Assembly (NCBI RefSeq): GCF_013407925.2 | Contig: NZ_CP060201.1 | Span: 1,550,001-1,614,000, forward strand | From: Pseudomonas protegens | Lineage (GTDB): Bacteria > Pseudomonadota > Gammaproteobacteria > Pseudomonadales > Pseudomonadaceae | Direction: 5' to 3' | Length of the DNA: 64,000 nucleotides | Made by a program: the position numbers and the translations under genes | In this document: piece after piece, positions 9,129 through 18,325 of the stretch | How positions within the stretch are numbered: the stretch's first letter is position 1 | Layout of the letters: each line of letters begins with the position of its first letter | Notes under the pieces: generated by a model | What the model was told of the DNA's origin: nothing | Database searches by the model: none | Seen by the model: only the letters and a program-made list of their open reading frames with translations

Positions 9129-10319
9129 TCATTGCCCGGCAGTCGACCTCCGCTCGCGCAGGGCCAGGGTTTCCCAGGCCGCCACGCCCAGCATCACCAG
9201 CGTGCTCAGGCTGCCCAGCGCCAGGGCGGAAAACCGCTGACTGCCGGCCGCCGGCAACAACAGCAGGAGCGCCACGAGCCCGGCCAGGTGTGACAGCGGC
9301 GGCAACGGGCGGTCGTTCATTACCCACTTGAACAGGGCGCACCCCAGGAGAAACAGCCAGGGACCGCCGACAATCACCAGCACCCCGGCCGGACTGGCGT
9401 GATCCGGGTGCACCAGCACCAGCTCATCGGCCACGGCGCTGACGATGATCCCGGCCACGATCAGCAGGTGCAGGTAGGTGTAGGCAATCCGCGCCTGCCG
9501 CCCCGGATCGGCGGAGTGGGCGATCCGGTGGTGCGCCCGTTCGGCGCCGCTGTCGAAGTACACCCACCACATGGCAATGCTGCCCAGCACCGCCACCACG
9601 AAGCCCAGCAAGCCCTGGGCGCTGGTGCTCAGCTCGGCGAACGTGGCGCCGGTCACCAGCAGCGACTCCCCCAGGGCGATGATCACGAACAGGCCACAGC
9701 GCTCGGCCATGTGATTGCCTTCCACGTTCCAGTCGGCCAGGGTCGAGCGGCCCAACCCCGGCACCCAGAAATACAGCGACGGCGACAGCACCTCGATGGC
9801 CAGAGCCAGCCCCCAACACGCCAGGCGCTGCGGCCCTTCGAGCAGGCCGCCGCTGATCCAGAAGACCCCGGAGAACATCAGCCACAACAAAATCCGCTGG
9901 AAATTGCGGGTCATGTTCAACGGCTCGCCGCGCACCGCCCACAGGGAATAGGCGGTGCGCCCCACCTGCATGAACACATAGGCCCCGGCGAACAGCAGCC
10001 CGCGCTCGCCGAAGGCCTGGGGAATCGAGGATGACAGCAGCAGCCCCGCCACCATCAGCACGAACAGCCCGAGGCGGATCGGCAGGGTTTCCGGATCCAG
10101 CCAGTTGGTGATCCATGACGTGAAGATCCACACCCACCACACCGCCACCATCAGCAACGCCACCTGCACGGCGCCGCCCAGGGACAGATGGGCCAGCAGG
10201 GAATGGGACAGCTGGGTTACGGCGAACACGAACACCAGGTCGAAAAACAGCTCGACCATGCCAACCTTGCCGCTGTCGTGGCGGCCACGCCCACGCAACA
10301 GGGAACGGGAACGACTCAT
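9129..10319 (-). CDS. Low temperature requirement protein A (LtrA) family membrane protein
   Basis: 396 residues with roughly ten or more transmembrane helices. The N-terminal VGMVELFFDLVFVFAVTQLSH segment is the LtrA family signature. LtrA was named from a Listeria cold-growth mutant; the biochemical function is unknown. I chose the ATG at 10319 because GGAG lies 7 bases upstream; a GTG at 10325 would add two residues. It stands alone between convergent and same-strand neighbours with no obvious partner. Confidence 0.85.
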   Translation of the reverse strand: MSRSRSLLRGRGRHDSGKVGMVELFFDLVFVFAVTQLSHSLLAHLSLGGAVQVALLMVAVWWVWIFTSWITNWLDPETLPIRLGLFVLMVAGLLLSSSIPQAFGERGLLFAGAYVFMQVGRTAYSLWAVRGEPLNMTRNFQRILLWLMFSGVFWISGGLLEGPQRLACWGLALAIEVLSPSLYFWVPGLGRSTLADWNVEGNHMAERCGLFVIIALGESLLVTGATFAELSTSAQGLLGFVVAVLGSIAMWWVYFDSGAERAHHRIAHSADPGRQARIAYTYLHLLIVAGIIVSAVADELVLVHPDHASPAGVLVIVGGPWLFLLGCALFKWVMNDRPLPPLSHLAGLVALLLLLPAAGSQRFSALALGSLSTLVMLGVAAWETLALRERRSTAGQ

Positions 10320-10430
10320 GGGCACACTCCACCGATCAGTGTTTCAACAGATGATCTACACAGCAAAGCAGCCGCCGGTGCCGATGCCAAGCCGGCAACA
10401 GCGAATCCAATCCGGTTGCTCGGTAGTCGC

Positions 10431-11354
10431 TCAGAACGGGGCGATGGGCGCCCTTTCCCCCATGAAGGCTTCCAGGCGCGAACGCAGCCAGCGTTCCGCG
10501 GGATCGCTGTCGACGTGGCTGAGCCAGACCATGGACAAGTCCAGGGTCGGGGTCTTGAACGGATAAGGCTCGACAAACAGCTGCCCCGAGGCGGCCATGG
10601 CCGCCGCCGCATAGTCCGGCAGGCTGGCGAGCATGTCGGTGCCCGCCAGCAGCGCCGGCAACGAGCTGTACTGCGGCACCGACAGCACCACCTGGCGGGT
10701 GCGGCCGATTTCCGCCAGCCACTCGTCGGCGAAGCCGGCAACATTGGCGGTGTGCGACACCAGCACATGGGGCCGCGCGCAATATTCGTCGAGGGTCAGC
10801 GGCGTCTCGCTGGCATCGGCCCGCAACACGCTGGGCTGGATATGCCGCAGCAACTTGCGCTTGGCATTGGCCGGCAGGCCCCGGGTCTGGCTGATGCCGA
10901 CGGTGATGTCGCCCGAGGCCAGCAGATCGGGAATCCGCCAGTAATCCACGTGCTGCACCACGACCACCACCTGCGGCGCTTCCTGGCGCAGGGCTCGCAG
11001 CAGGGGCGGCAGCAGGCCGAACTCGACGTCGTCGGACAGGCCGATGCGAAAGGTCATGGTGCTGCTGGCGGGATCGAAATCGTGGGTCAGGCTCAGGGCC
11101 GAGGACAGCGCGTCGAGGGCCGGCGACAGGTGCTGGATGATCTGCTCGGCGCGCGCGGTGGGTTCCATGCGATGGCCGACGCGAATGAACAGCGGATCGT
11201 TGAACATCGCCCGCAGGCGGTTGAGCGCGGAGCTGATGGTGGGCTGGCCGAGAAACAGCTTTTCCGCCACCCGGGTGACGTTGCGTTCCAACATCAACGC
11301 CTCGAACACCACCATCAGGTTGATGTCGGCCTTGCGCAGTTCATTACGATTCAT
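10431..11354 (-). CDS. LysR-family transcriptional regulator
   Basis: 307 residues with an N-terminal HTH (RVAEKLFLGQPTISSALNRL, about residues 28-47) and a C-terminal LysR substrate-binding domain. The N-terminal MNRNELRKADINLMVVFEAL is of the NodD/NahR-like type. The start is the ATG at 11354, preceded by GGGGGAGC; upstream frame is open but not family-like. It lies 90 bases downstream of, and on the same strand as, the fimbrial/TPS operon, and could regulate it or simply flank it. The effector is unknown. Confidence 0.85.
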   Translation of the reverse strand: MNRNELRKADINLMVVFEALMLERNVTRVAEKLFLGQPTISSALNRLRAMFNDPLFIRVGHRMEPTARAEQIIQHLSPALDALSSALSLTHDFDPASSTMTFRIGLSDDVEFGLLPPLLRALRQEAPQVVVVVQHVDYWRIPDLLASGDITVGISQTRGLPANAKRKLLRHIQPSVLRADASETPLTLDEYCARPHVLVSHTANVAGFADEWLAEIGRTRQVVLSVPQYSSLPALLAGTDMLASLPDYAAAAMAASGQLFVEPYPFKTPTLDLSMVWLSHVDSDPAERWLRSRLEAFMGERAPIAPF

Positions 11355-11444
11355 CGGTGCTCCCCCGGTCCCCAGACGGAGGTCAGTGTAGAAAGGCCCG
11401 GGGGCCGGCGTCCAGGCAAACACCCGAGGCCTGCGGCCGGTGCG

Positions 11445-12605
11445 TCAGTCGAAGGTGAAGTTGAACTGGGCGCTGCTGTTGGCTGCCCCCTCGGTGATCG
11501 GACCGGTACGGATGTATTGGGCGCGGAAGCTGAAGCTGGCGCTATCGCCGCCCAACAGGCGCTCCATGGGGTACTGAGTGCCATTGCAATGAATGCGCGG
11601 AATCTGCTCGTTGAACATGACGATGCCGACGCCCTTGGCGACGGACCGCCCCTGATCCTGAGCCGATTGAGTGAGCCCCAGGATTCCTGTCGGATCGCAG
11701 CGCGAGGCGGGTTCGGCGCTGAACGAAACCTTCGGCAGGCTGTTGAACGAGCAGTCGTTGACTTCAAGCCTGGCCGCGGCCGAGGGCGGCGAGGTCGAGC
11801 CCAGCGTGGGAAAGTCATGGGCCGAGGGACTGCCCAGACGCAGCGTGACGTTGCGGGTGATCACCTGGCACGTGGCGGTGAACTTGACGCCTTCGCCCCC
11901 CAGCAGTTCCTGTTCGCTGAGCAGCAGTTGTTTCGAACAGCGCTGTCTATTGTCGTATTGCGGCAGCTCCAGCAAGTGTTGCCCTACCGTCACCGCCCCC
12001 TTGTCCAGATCCAGCGCGTACAGCGCCATCTGGGCACCGCTCAAGCTGTTGACCACCAGCGTGCCCTTGGGCAACTCATCGGCGGGCCGGGTCAGGATCA
12101 GCGAATACACGTAGGCCGTGACTACCTTTTTCAACGCGCCACTTGAATGCTCCACGCTGTACTTTTCCAGTACCCGGGGATAGAAATTGCCCGTGAGGAC
12201 ATGAGGGTCCGAGCCGGACGGATAGGCCGTCACCTTGAGGCTGATGCCATCGATATTGGTCGGAATGATGCCGTCGGGAAATCTCACCCCCGGCAAATGC
12301 GCAGCGGCCACCAATTCATGCATCTCCAGGGATTCAGCCTCCTCGGTGGTGTATTCGATGATCGGGTTCACGTGACGCTGCTGCAATACGGACCCCACCG
12401 GCGTGCTGCGGGTCAATGGCGTGATCTCGACCCAGTCCCGGGCAGTGCCGCCATAGCTACTGAATACGCAATTTGTGGCCTGGCCCTCCGAAACGGCATA
12501 CGCCGGCAGGCTTCCTAGCTGGCAAGACAGCATCAGGATGATCGCGCAAATCAACAGTCCGGGCCGCCGCCCATCGGTGAGAAGCCTGAGCCATGGGTCA
12601 CTCAT
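11445..12605 (-). CDS. CupB6-like fimbrial tip adhesin/subunit
   Basis: 386 residues, secreted (signal peptide ending about residue 38, LPAYA then VSEGQ). The N-terminal two thirds is a probable receptor or lectin-like domain with few recognisable motifs. The last 120-130 residues resemble a pilin domain: paired cysteines (EVNDCSFNS, ASRCDP, RIHCNG) and a terminal beta-strand ending AQFNFTFD, as needed for donor-strand exchange. Length and position match P. aeruginosa CupB6, the last gene of cupB. It is last in the seven-gene operon, separated from the TpsA gene by 141 bases holding two hairpins, and probably caps the fimbria. Confidence 0.75.
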   Translation of the reverse strand: MSDPWLRLLTDGRRPGLLICAIILMLSCQLGSLPAYAVSEGQATNCVFSSYGGTARDWVEITPLTRSTPVGSVLQQRHVNPIIEYTTEEAESLEMHELVAAAHLPGVRFPDGIIPTNIDGISLKVTAYPSGSDPHVLTGNFYPRVLEKYSVEHSSGALKKVVTAYVYSLILTRPADELPKGTLVVNSLSGAQMALYALDLDKGAVTVGQHLLELPQYDNRQRCSKQLLLSEQELLGGEGVKFTATCQVITRNVTLRLGSPSAHDFPTLGSTSPPSAAARLEVNDCSFNSLPKVSFSAEPASRCDPTGILGLTQSAQDQGRSVAKGVGIVMFNEQIPRIHCNGTQYPMERLLGGDSASFSFRAQYIRTGPITEGAANSSAQFNFTFD

Positions 12606-12630
12606 CGGTCATTGCCTCTTTTTCCATGCC

Positions 12631-12662
12631 GGCTCCTGGCGCGCTAAAGCGCCCCGGGAGCC
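12631..12662 (-). promoter_or_regulatory. Intercistronic hairpin 1 between TpsA and CupB6-like genes
   Basis: GGCTCCTGG...CGGGAGCC forms a 13-14 bp stem with one mismatch and a TAAA loop. No T-tract follows on the minus strand, so it is more likely an mRNA-processing or stability element than a terminator. Confidence 0.45.
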
Positions 12663-12690
12663 CGCCAATCGATAGTGGATAGGTTGCGGT

Positions 12691-12726
12691 GCCCGGCGTG
12701 CCAGGGACAGTCCCTGGCAGCCGGGC
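12691..12726 (-). promoter_or_regulatory. Intercistronic hairpin 2 between TpsA and CupB6-like genes
   Basis: GCCCGGC-G-TGCCAGGGA / CAG / TCCCTGGCA-GCCGGGC: 16 perfect pairs interrupted by one bulged base, with a three-base loop, just after the TpsA stop. It lacks a T-tract. It could block 3' exonucleases or partly attenuate expression of the tip-adhesin gene. Confidence 0.55.
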
Positions 12727-12746
12727 CGAGGTTTTACGGACGAGAC

Positions 12747-15700
12747 TTACTCCGTCAGGCTGGCAAACCGCGTCAGGCTGTCGGGAACGCGGACCGACGA
12801 GTAGGTACCTTGGTTGATGCCGACCTGATCACCGGAGGTCTGGAAGTAGTGCCAGACGGTATCGACCTTGACGGTGGATTTCGAGCCTTGGATCTGCCCC
12901 TCGTTCACGCCCACCAGGCCACCTAGGGTGGCACGCCAGCCGCCACTGACCTTGCTACGGGATTCGGAGTTGATGATCCGCGACTGGTTGTCGCCGACCA
13001 GGCCACCCACCTTGCTGTGCCAGGTTCCATGGACGTCGCCCGTCGCCACTGCACGCTCGATGATGTGGTTGGAGTAGTTGGTGTTAGTACCCACCAGTCC
13101 CCCCACCGAGCTGTAGGTATCGCCAAATACCTTGCCATGGGCCTCAACCGAGATCAGGTCGCCATCGTTGTAGCCCACCAGGCCGCCAATATTACTGCTG
13201 GCATAGCCCTCCACCGCGCCAAGCGCTTTGGCATCGTAGATGAGCCCACCGGTGTTGCTGCCGACCAGGCCGCCGACGTTGGCCTTCAATCCGCCTTTGA
13301 CCTGTCCCTTGGCCTCGATGTAACCGCGGATCGTGCTGTCATCGCTCTTTCCTACCAGCCCCCCCAGATTCATGCCAGCGCGGTCAATGACATTCCCGGA
13401 GGCCTGGACGTTGCTCAGCACGCTTTGGTTCTGCTGCGAGCCGACCAACCCGCCGGCCGCCTCAGTGCCCACCCCATAGACATTGCCGCTGGCACTGGAA
13501 CCGCTGATGGTGCCAGACCGGTTGACCCCGACCAGGCCGCCAATATGGCTACCCAGCGAGCCATACACGCTCGCCGAAGAACTGGAGCCGGTAATGGTGC
13601 CGTTCTGGTTATTACCCACCAACCCGCCCAGATACAGCCCCTTGTAGAGCGGGTTGTAAGTACCGACGGAGCCCTTGCTCGACGAATTGATAATTACCGC
13701 GCCATTGTTGACCCCCACCAGCCCACCGGCGGCGCCCATGATCTGTCTCTGCATATGGGTAGTGATATCGACATGACTGGAACTGCCGCTGATGATGCCG
13801 GCCTTGACAAGACCGAAGCGGTTTTCCCCGGCCACGCCGCCGATGGCCGCGGTATGGGCGCCGCCGTACAGCGAACCCGATACCGAAGAGTCCTTGATCG
13901 AACCGCCGTAGTTGACCCCCACCAGGCCACCCAGCTTGTTGCGCTGGTTGCTCTCGGCGTTGACCTGCATATCACGGGCACTGACCCGAGCGATGCTGCC
14001 GCTGTTACGCCCCACCAGGCCGCCGATTTCACTGAAACCGTTCCTGCTGTTTTGCCCGTTGACGGTGATCGAGGCCAGCTTCAGATCGCTGATGGTGCCG
14101 GAGGACTGGCCGAACAATCCGGCGTACAGGCCCGAACTGTCGATGGTGAAGTCACTGATGGTATTGCCCAGACCATTGAGCGAGCCGGTGAACAGCTGAT
14201 CGCCGCCAATGGAGTTGATGGTCCCTGATCCCATGATCTGATTGCCCAGGACATAGTGGTCATCGAGCTTGTTGCCGATGGCCTGCAACTGCTGGCTGTT
14301 CTGGATCACTTTGTGCTGCTTGCCATTGGCGTCAAACCCGGCGTTCTCTCCAGACAAGGTCACCAGGCCCTGGTTGCCCACGACCAGTTGCTCGCCATGA
14401 TTGACCCCCAGGCTGTTGTTGACGCCGGTGAGGCTCACGTGATTGTCGAGCCGAACCGACTTGGCGGCGTTCAATTGCAGACGCGAATTGTCACCCGTGG
14501 CGTTGATCCGTTGATTGACCTTGACGTCCTTGGCGGAGGTCAGGGTCAGTTGGTTGCCGCTTTTCCACGCCACCGCAGCGTCCACCGCCACATCGCCATT
14601 GCGGCTGCGCAGATGAACGTTGGTTTTGTTCAGGTTCTGGGAGAGGGTGCTGTCGACCAGGGTCGGGCTGCCAGTCACGCCCGTCGCCCCCACCTTGACC
14701 TCGTTGGACTCGATGACCCAGGTGCCGGTGCGATCGTTCCTGGAGCGGGTATCGACCTCGGCATTGAGCTCGACTCGTGTGACCGCGCCCGATGTCTGTA
14801 CCGTACCGCCGTCGCCGTAGGTGGCTTCGGCCTTGGCCGTCAATTTCCCCCCCACATTGACCACGCCACGCTCGCCGCCGTCCAGAACAATGCGCCCGCC
14901 CTTGTTGGACAGGGTATTGGCCTCGATCACGCCCTGGTTGTTGACCACCGCCTGAGTCAGCGCATTGGCGCTCTTGGCCAGCATCAGCACCTGACCGCCA
15001 TCAGCCTTGAGCAACGACGTGTTCTGCGCCAACGCATCTGCGGCGGCAGCGTTAATCTGCAAGCTGATCAGATTGTCGTTACCCAGACTCAGGGTGAAAT
15101 CGTTACCAGCCGCCAGTGCCACGGCTCCTCCATTGGCAACGATTTCGCCATTGTTGCGCACCCGCGCGCCCAGCAGCGCCACGTAGCCGCCCTCGGCGGT
15201 AGTGATCTTGCCGTCGTTGATCACTTCCACCGCCGATTTTCCGGAGAACTGGTAGCGACCGTCAGCGAAATCCTCATCACTGATGCCACGGGTCGAGGCC
15301 ACCAGGCCGCCCACGTTGACCTGCGCGCCCTGGCCGATCAGCACACCGTTGGGGTTGATCAGAAACACCTGGCCGTTGGCGTTCAGCGCGCCCTGGATGT
15401 TGCTGGCCTTGAAGCCGGTCACCCGGTTCAGGGCGATGGAGTCGCGTCCCGGCTGGTTGAAGGTCACCGACTGATCGGCGGCGATGTTGAACTCGGTCCA
15501 GTTGGTGATCAGCTTGTCGGTCTTTTGATTGATCACCAGGTTGTTGCCATTGACATCGTAATTGGCACTGCCGGACACCAGCGTGCCACCTTCGGGCAAC
15601 GCCATCGCCGGCGTCAGCCCACCCAGAGCGAGCAAGCCGGCGGCCATCACCAGCAACCCTTTGCGCCCACCACTGCGACCCCGGCGCCGCGCGCCCTCGC

Positions 15701-15758
15701 ACGTCACGCTCCAGCGACCTTGGGCCTGGTTCCATACCAACGCATAAATCTTGTTCAC
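12747..15758 (-). CDS. TpsA-type exoprotein (filamentous haemagglutinin-like), CupB5-like
   Basis: 1003 residues. It has an extended signal peptide region (residues 1-54, starting MNKIYALVWNQAQGRWSV) and then the TPS secretion domain (about 55-300) with the INPNG signature at 134-138. From about residue 578 to 955 there are 13 GGLVG-type GLUG repeats, each about 25-35 residues, expected to extend the beta-helix. The only cysteine is in the signal region. Size and position match P. aeruginosa CupB5, a secreted adhesin that also influences alginate through MucD in published work. The start is a GTG with AAGGAG five bases upstream. Its exporter should be the TpsB gene 76 bases upstream. Confidence 0.88.
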   Translation of the reverse strand: MNKIYALVWNQAQGRWSVTCEGARRRGRSGGRKGLLVMAAGLLALGGLTPAMALPEGGTLVSGSANYDVNGNNLVINQKTDKLITNWTEFNIAADQSVTFNQPGRDSIALNRVTGFKASNIQGALNANGQVFLINPNGVLIGQGAQVNVGGLVASTRGISDEDFADGRYQFSGKSAVEVINDGKITTAEGGYVALLGARVRNNGEIVANGGAVALAAGNDFTLSLGNDNLISLQINAAAADALAQNTSLLKADGGQVLMLAKSANALTQAVVNNQGVIEANTLSNKGGRIVLDGGERGVVNVGGKLTAKAEATYGDGGTVQTSGAVTRVELNAEVDTRSRNDRTGTWVIESNEVKVGATGVTGSPTLVDSTLSQNLNKTNVHLRSRNGDVAVDAAVAWKSGNQLTLTSAKDVKVNQRINATGDNSRLQLNAAKSVRLDNHVSLTGVNNSLGVNHGEQLVVGNQGLVTLSGENAGFDANGKQHKVIQNSQQLQAIGNKLDDHYVLGNQIMGSGTINSIGGDQLFTGSLNGLGNTISDFTIDSSGLYAGLFGQSSGTISDLKLASITVNGQNSRNGFSEIGGLVGRNSGSIARVSARDMQVNAESNQRNKLGGLVGVNYGGSIKDSSVSGSLYGGAHTAAIGGVAGENRFGLVKAGIISGSSSHVDITTHMQRQIMGAAGGLVGVNNGAVIINSSSKGSVGTYNPLYKGLYLGGLVGNNQNGTITGSSSSASVYGSLGSHIGGLVGVNRSGTISGSSASGNVYGVGTEAAGGLVGSQQNQSVLSNVQASGNVIDRAGMNLGGLVGKSDDSTIRGYIEAKGQVKGGLKANVGGLVGSNTGGLIYDAKALGAVEGYASSNIGGLVGYNDGDLISVEAHGKVFGDTYSSVGGLVGTNTNYSNHIIERAVATGDVHGTWHSKVGGLVGDNQSRIINSESRSKVSGGWRATLGGLVGVNEGQIQGSKSTVKVDTVWHYFQTSGDQVGINQGTYSSVRVPDSLTRFASLTE
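12896..14027 (-). repeat. GLUG-repeat coding region of the TpsA gene
   Basis: Thirteen imperfect protein repeats with core GGLVG followed by N/S-rich turns (for example IGGLVGVNRSGTI, VGGLVGDNQSRI; one copy reads GGVAG) lie at residues about 578-955. The DNA copies have diverged, so this is old protein-level repetition, not a recent tandem array. Confidence 0.85.
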
Positions 15759-15834
15759 AATGACTCCTTATTAACGTTCAAACGCTCTGCTGTTGTTCGC
15801 AGAACGGCACTACTTCCAAAGCACACGCAGGCCT

Positions 15835-17598
15835 TCAGAAAAACTGTGTCGCGCTGACCCAGATCCGTGGGGTGCGCTCGGGACCGTCCCCGGCCTTCTG
15901 GTTATCCAGGGGCCAGGCACTGGTCAGGTTGAGTTGCCGCCGGTCGCCACTCCAGCGTGCCCCCAGCCCCGCCGCTTGCAGGCGCTGGGTGTTGATTTCG
16001 CGGGTCCAGGGCAGGCGATTGACCTGCACATAGCCCTTGTCGGCGAACAGGCTGAGCTGCCAGCGCGGTGCCAGGGCGTAGCTCAGCTCCAGGCCGGCCT
16101 GCCAGCCCTGGTCGCCAATACCGGCGCTCAGGGGATAGGCGCGCACGCCGTAGGGGCCGCCCAGCCCCATCTTTTCCGAGCTGTCGAGGTTGGCCGAGGC
16201 CCACTGGGCATTGACTTGGGCATAGAGCTGGAAGCGGTTGCCCAGGCGCTGCAGCCGCGCGACCTGCAGGTTGGTCTTGGCGAAGCCGCCACCAGTGGCG
16301 GCGCTATAGCGATCCAGGCGCTGCTCGAAGGCGTCATCGAAGGTCAGGCGGCCCGAGCCGTAGGACAGGCTGAACTGGTTGTAGCCACCGCCGAAGAAGC
16401 GGTCCTGACGGCTGCCGCCCAGGCTCAGGGTCCACAACTCGATGTGCTTGCGCTTGCTCAGCTCGAACAAGTCGATGTCGTCGCGCAGTTGCTTGTTCTC
16501 GTACTGCAGTTGCGCACTCAGGTCGAAGGTCCGCCCCCGCAGGATCGGCTGGACGAGGAACAGGCTCTGGACACTGGCCTGGCCATTCATCTGCAGCTTC
16601 TTCAAACGCTTTCTGTTGAGCTCGTAGCTCATGTGCGAGTAGCCGGCGCCGACCCGGGTCGACCAGGGCCCCACGGGCAGCTGATAAGCGCTGCGCCAGT
16701 AGCGCTGGTCGCGGTCGCTGCCCAGCAGGCGCAGGTTGAGCTGGTCCCCCAGGCCCAGGGGGTTGTTGAGGTTGAAGCTGCCCCCCAGGCGGAACTCGCC
16801 GGTGTGGTAGCCGCCGAAGTTGTCGGCCTCCAGGCTGCCGCTGGCCCAGGGGCCGGGCTGCGCCTCCACCAACAGATCGCTGGTGCCGGGGGCCTGCCCC
16901 GCACGTAAGGTGCCCTTGGCCTGGACCCCGGGCAGGTCGTTGAGCAGCAGCAGACTGCGCTCCAGGTCTGCGCTGTTGACCGCCGCGCCACCGTCCAGGG
17001 CCGTCAGCGGCGCGCGGAGTACGCTGTCCCGGGCACGGGACTGGTTGCTCAGCTCGATCCGGCCGTAGCGGCCCTCCATGACCTCGATGCGCACCACTGC
17101 GCCATCGATCTCCTGGGCCGGCAGGAAAGCCCGGGCCAGCAGGTAGCCCTGTTGCTGGTAATGGGCGGTGATGCGCTGCGCCGCGTCACGCAAACCACCC
17201 AGGTCGAGCTCCTGACCGCGCAGATCGTCCAGCAGCAGCTGCAGCTCTTGATCGCTGAACACCTGATTGCCCTTGATGACGAATGCCTTGACCAGCAAGC
17301 GCAGGCCCGAAGTATCCGGGGCCGGTGTCGGCCGCTCGGCCTTGGGCACCTCCAGCTGCACGTCATCGGTGGGCGGCGGCAGCGCCGGCTGGGTGGCTTC
17401 GATATCCCGTATGGCCTGCCCGGCACTGGGCACCTGGACCCGCATCTGCGCCTGCGCCAACGCGGGCAACAGCAGCGCCAGCAACATCCCCGGCCGCAGC
17501 GCCGACTGCACTCGCGCCCGCTCCGGACCTGGCCCCTTGCCTTCAGCGGCCGGCTGGCCGGCTGGCGTACCACTACAGCTGTACTTGCACACTTCCAC
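15835..17598 (-). CDS. TpsB-family outer-membrane transporter (ShlB/FhaC/HecB type) embedded in a fimbrial operon
   Basis: 587 residues. A signal-like segment (MLLALLLPALAQAQ, residues 38-51) precedes a proline-rich linker, a POTRA domain (about 98-178, LRLLVKAFVIKGNQVFSDQEL onward) and a C-terminal 16-strand-type barrel ending in aromatic TQFF, the usual BAM recognition end. It should export the downstream TpsA protein across the outer membrane. The GTG at 17598 overlaps the end of the second chaperone gene by 26 bases; an internal ATG at 17487 would put the signal peptide at the very N-terminus. As I recall, the P. aeruginosa cupB cluster has no such gene. Confidence 0.88.
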   Translation of the reverse strand: MEVCKYSCSGTPAGQPAAEGKGPGPERARVQSALRPGMLLALLLPALAQAQMRVQVPSAGQAIRDIEATQPALPPPTDDVQLEVPKAERPTPAPDTSGLRLLVKAFVIKGNQVFSDQELQLLLDDLRGQELDLGGLRDAAQRITAHYQQQGYLLARAFLPAQEIDGAVVRIEVMEGRYGRIELSNQSRARDSVLRAPLTALDGGAAVNSADLERSLLLLNDLPGVQAKGTLRAGQAPGTSDLLVEAQPGPWASGSLEADNFGGYHTGEFRLGGSFNLNNPLGLGDQLNLRLLGSDRDQRYWRSAYQLPVGPWSTRVGAGYSHMSYELNRKRLKKLQMNGQASVQSLFLVQPILRGRTFDLSAQLQYENKQLRDDIDLFELSKRKHIELWTLSLGGSRQDRFFGGGYNQFSLSYGSGRLTFDDAFEQRLDRYSAATGGGFAKTNLQVARLQRLGNRFQLYAQVNAQWASANLDSSEKMGLGGPYGVRAYPLSAGIGDQGWQAGLELSYALAPRWQLSLFADKGYVQVNRLPWTREINTQRLQAAGLGARWSGDRRQLNLTSAWPLDNQKAGDGPERTPRIWVSATQFF

Positions 17599-18325
17599 TC
17601 AGCGTCTCCCCGCTGTCTAAAACCACTTGGTATCGAATTTCTGTCGCGCCGCCGCCCAACGGCGGCGCGGCGGACAAAGGCAGGCGCGCCGAACCGAACG
17701 GCTCGACGGTGATGCTCTGTACAGTCATGGGTTGGCGCGGATCGCCCACATCCACCCGAGCCAGGGACACGTAGTACGGCGTCGGATTGCTCACGCTGAG
17801 CGTCGCAGCGCCTCCCGCCTGCGTCGCCCCGTGCAGGCTCCAGCGCAACTGGCGCGCCGCGTCGTCGGCCCGACCCGGCAGGCCCTTGGGGCGATACAGC
17901 AGCTTCATCCGCAGGCGATAGCTCAGGCTCAGCTGGTTGCTGCTCAGAGGCCGCAGGGACGGCACTTCCAGAAAGTTGAGCCAGAACACCGACTCACGAT
18001 CGGCAGGCAGCGGCTCGCCGCTGTGACGCAGCGACAGGACGGCGCTCTGCTGCGGATCGAGTCGCGAAAGTGGCGGTGAAAGTACGAATGGCACGGCCAA
18101 CCGGCTCGGATCGACCGAGGCATCGCCCTTGTCCAGCCAGGTCTGCAGCAGCAGCGGCGCCGTGCCGAGATTGCCAACCCGGATGCTCAAGGCCGCCAGC
18201 CCCTGGGGATAGATGAAGCGCGTGCCGACAATCGACAGGTCGGCCCAGGCGCCCTGGCTGAACAGCAGCAACGCCGCCCCCAGCAGGCACACGCCACGCA
18301 ACACACGAGCAAGGCAGCCCCTCAA
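17573..18325 (-). CDS. Second periplasmic fimbrial chaperone, CupB4-like
   Basis: About 250 residues, PapD/FimC-type two-domain chaperone that holds pilins in the periplasm by donor-strand complementation. Visible signatures are TRFIYP with the conserved Arg, the RESVFWLNFLEVPSL motif and RLRMKLLYRPKGLPG with the conserved Lys. The signal peptide ends FSQGAWA. I chose the TTG at 18325: it overlaps the usher stop as TTGA and has GGAG eight bases upstream. A GTG at 18304 is an alternative. Two chaperones in one cluster suggest separate clients, one perhaps for the tip subunit. Confidence 0.85.
   Translation of the reverse strand: MRGCLARVLRGVCLLGAALLLFSQGAWADLSIVGTRFIYPQGLAALSIRVGNLGTAPLLLQTWLDKGDASVDPSRLAVPFVLSPPLSRLDPQQSAVLSLRHSGEPLPADRESVFWLNFLEVPSLRPLSSNQLSLSYRLRMKLLYRPKGLPGRADDAARQLRWSLHGATQAGGAATLSVSNPTPYYVSLARVDVGDPRQPMTVQSITVEPFGSARLPLSAAPPLGGGATEIRYQVVLDSGETLSGSVQVQL

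Noticed and set aside
10188..12146. Long plus-strand frame of about 650 codons opposite a LysR gene and the tip-adhesin gene
   Set aside because: It is antisense to two well-supported genes and has the Gln/His/Arg/Gly-rich composition produced by reading high-GC3 genes backwards.
12896..14027. Repeated DNA that at first glance could be a CRISPR or tandem-repeat array
   Set aside because: Units are of variable length, have diverged in DNA and keep the reading frame; they encode GLUG protein repeats.
13017..15857. Plus-strand frames of about 400 and 530 codons
   Set aside because: Antisense to the TpsA gene, whose GLUG and TPS-domain motifs are unmistakable; no family features on the opposite strand.
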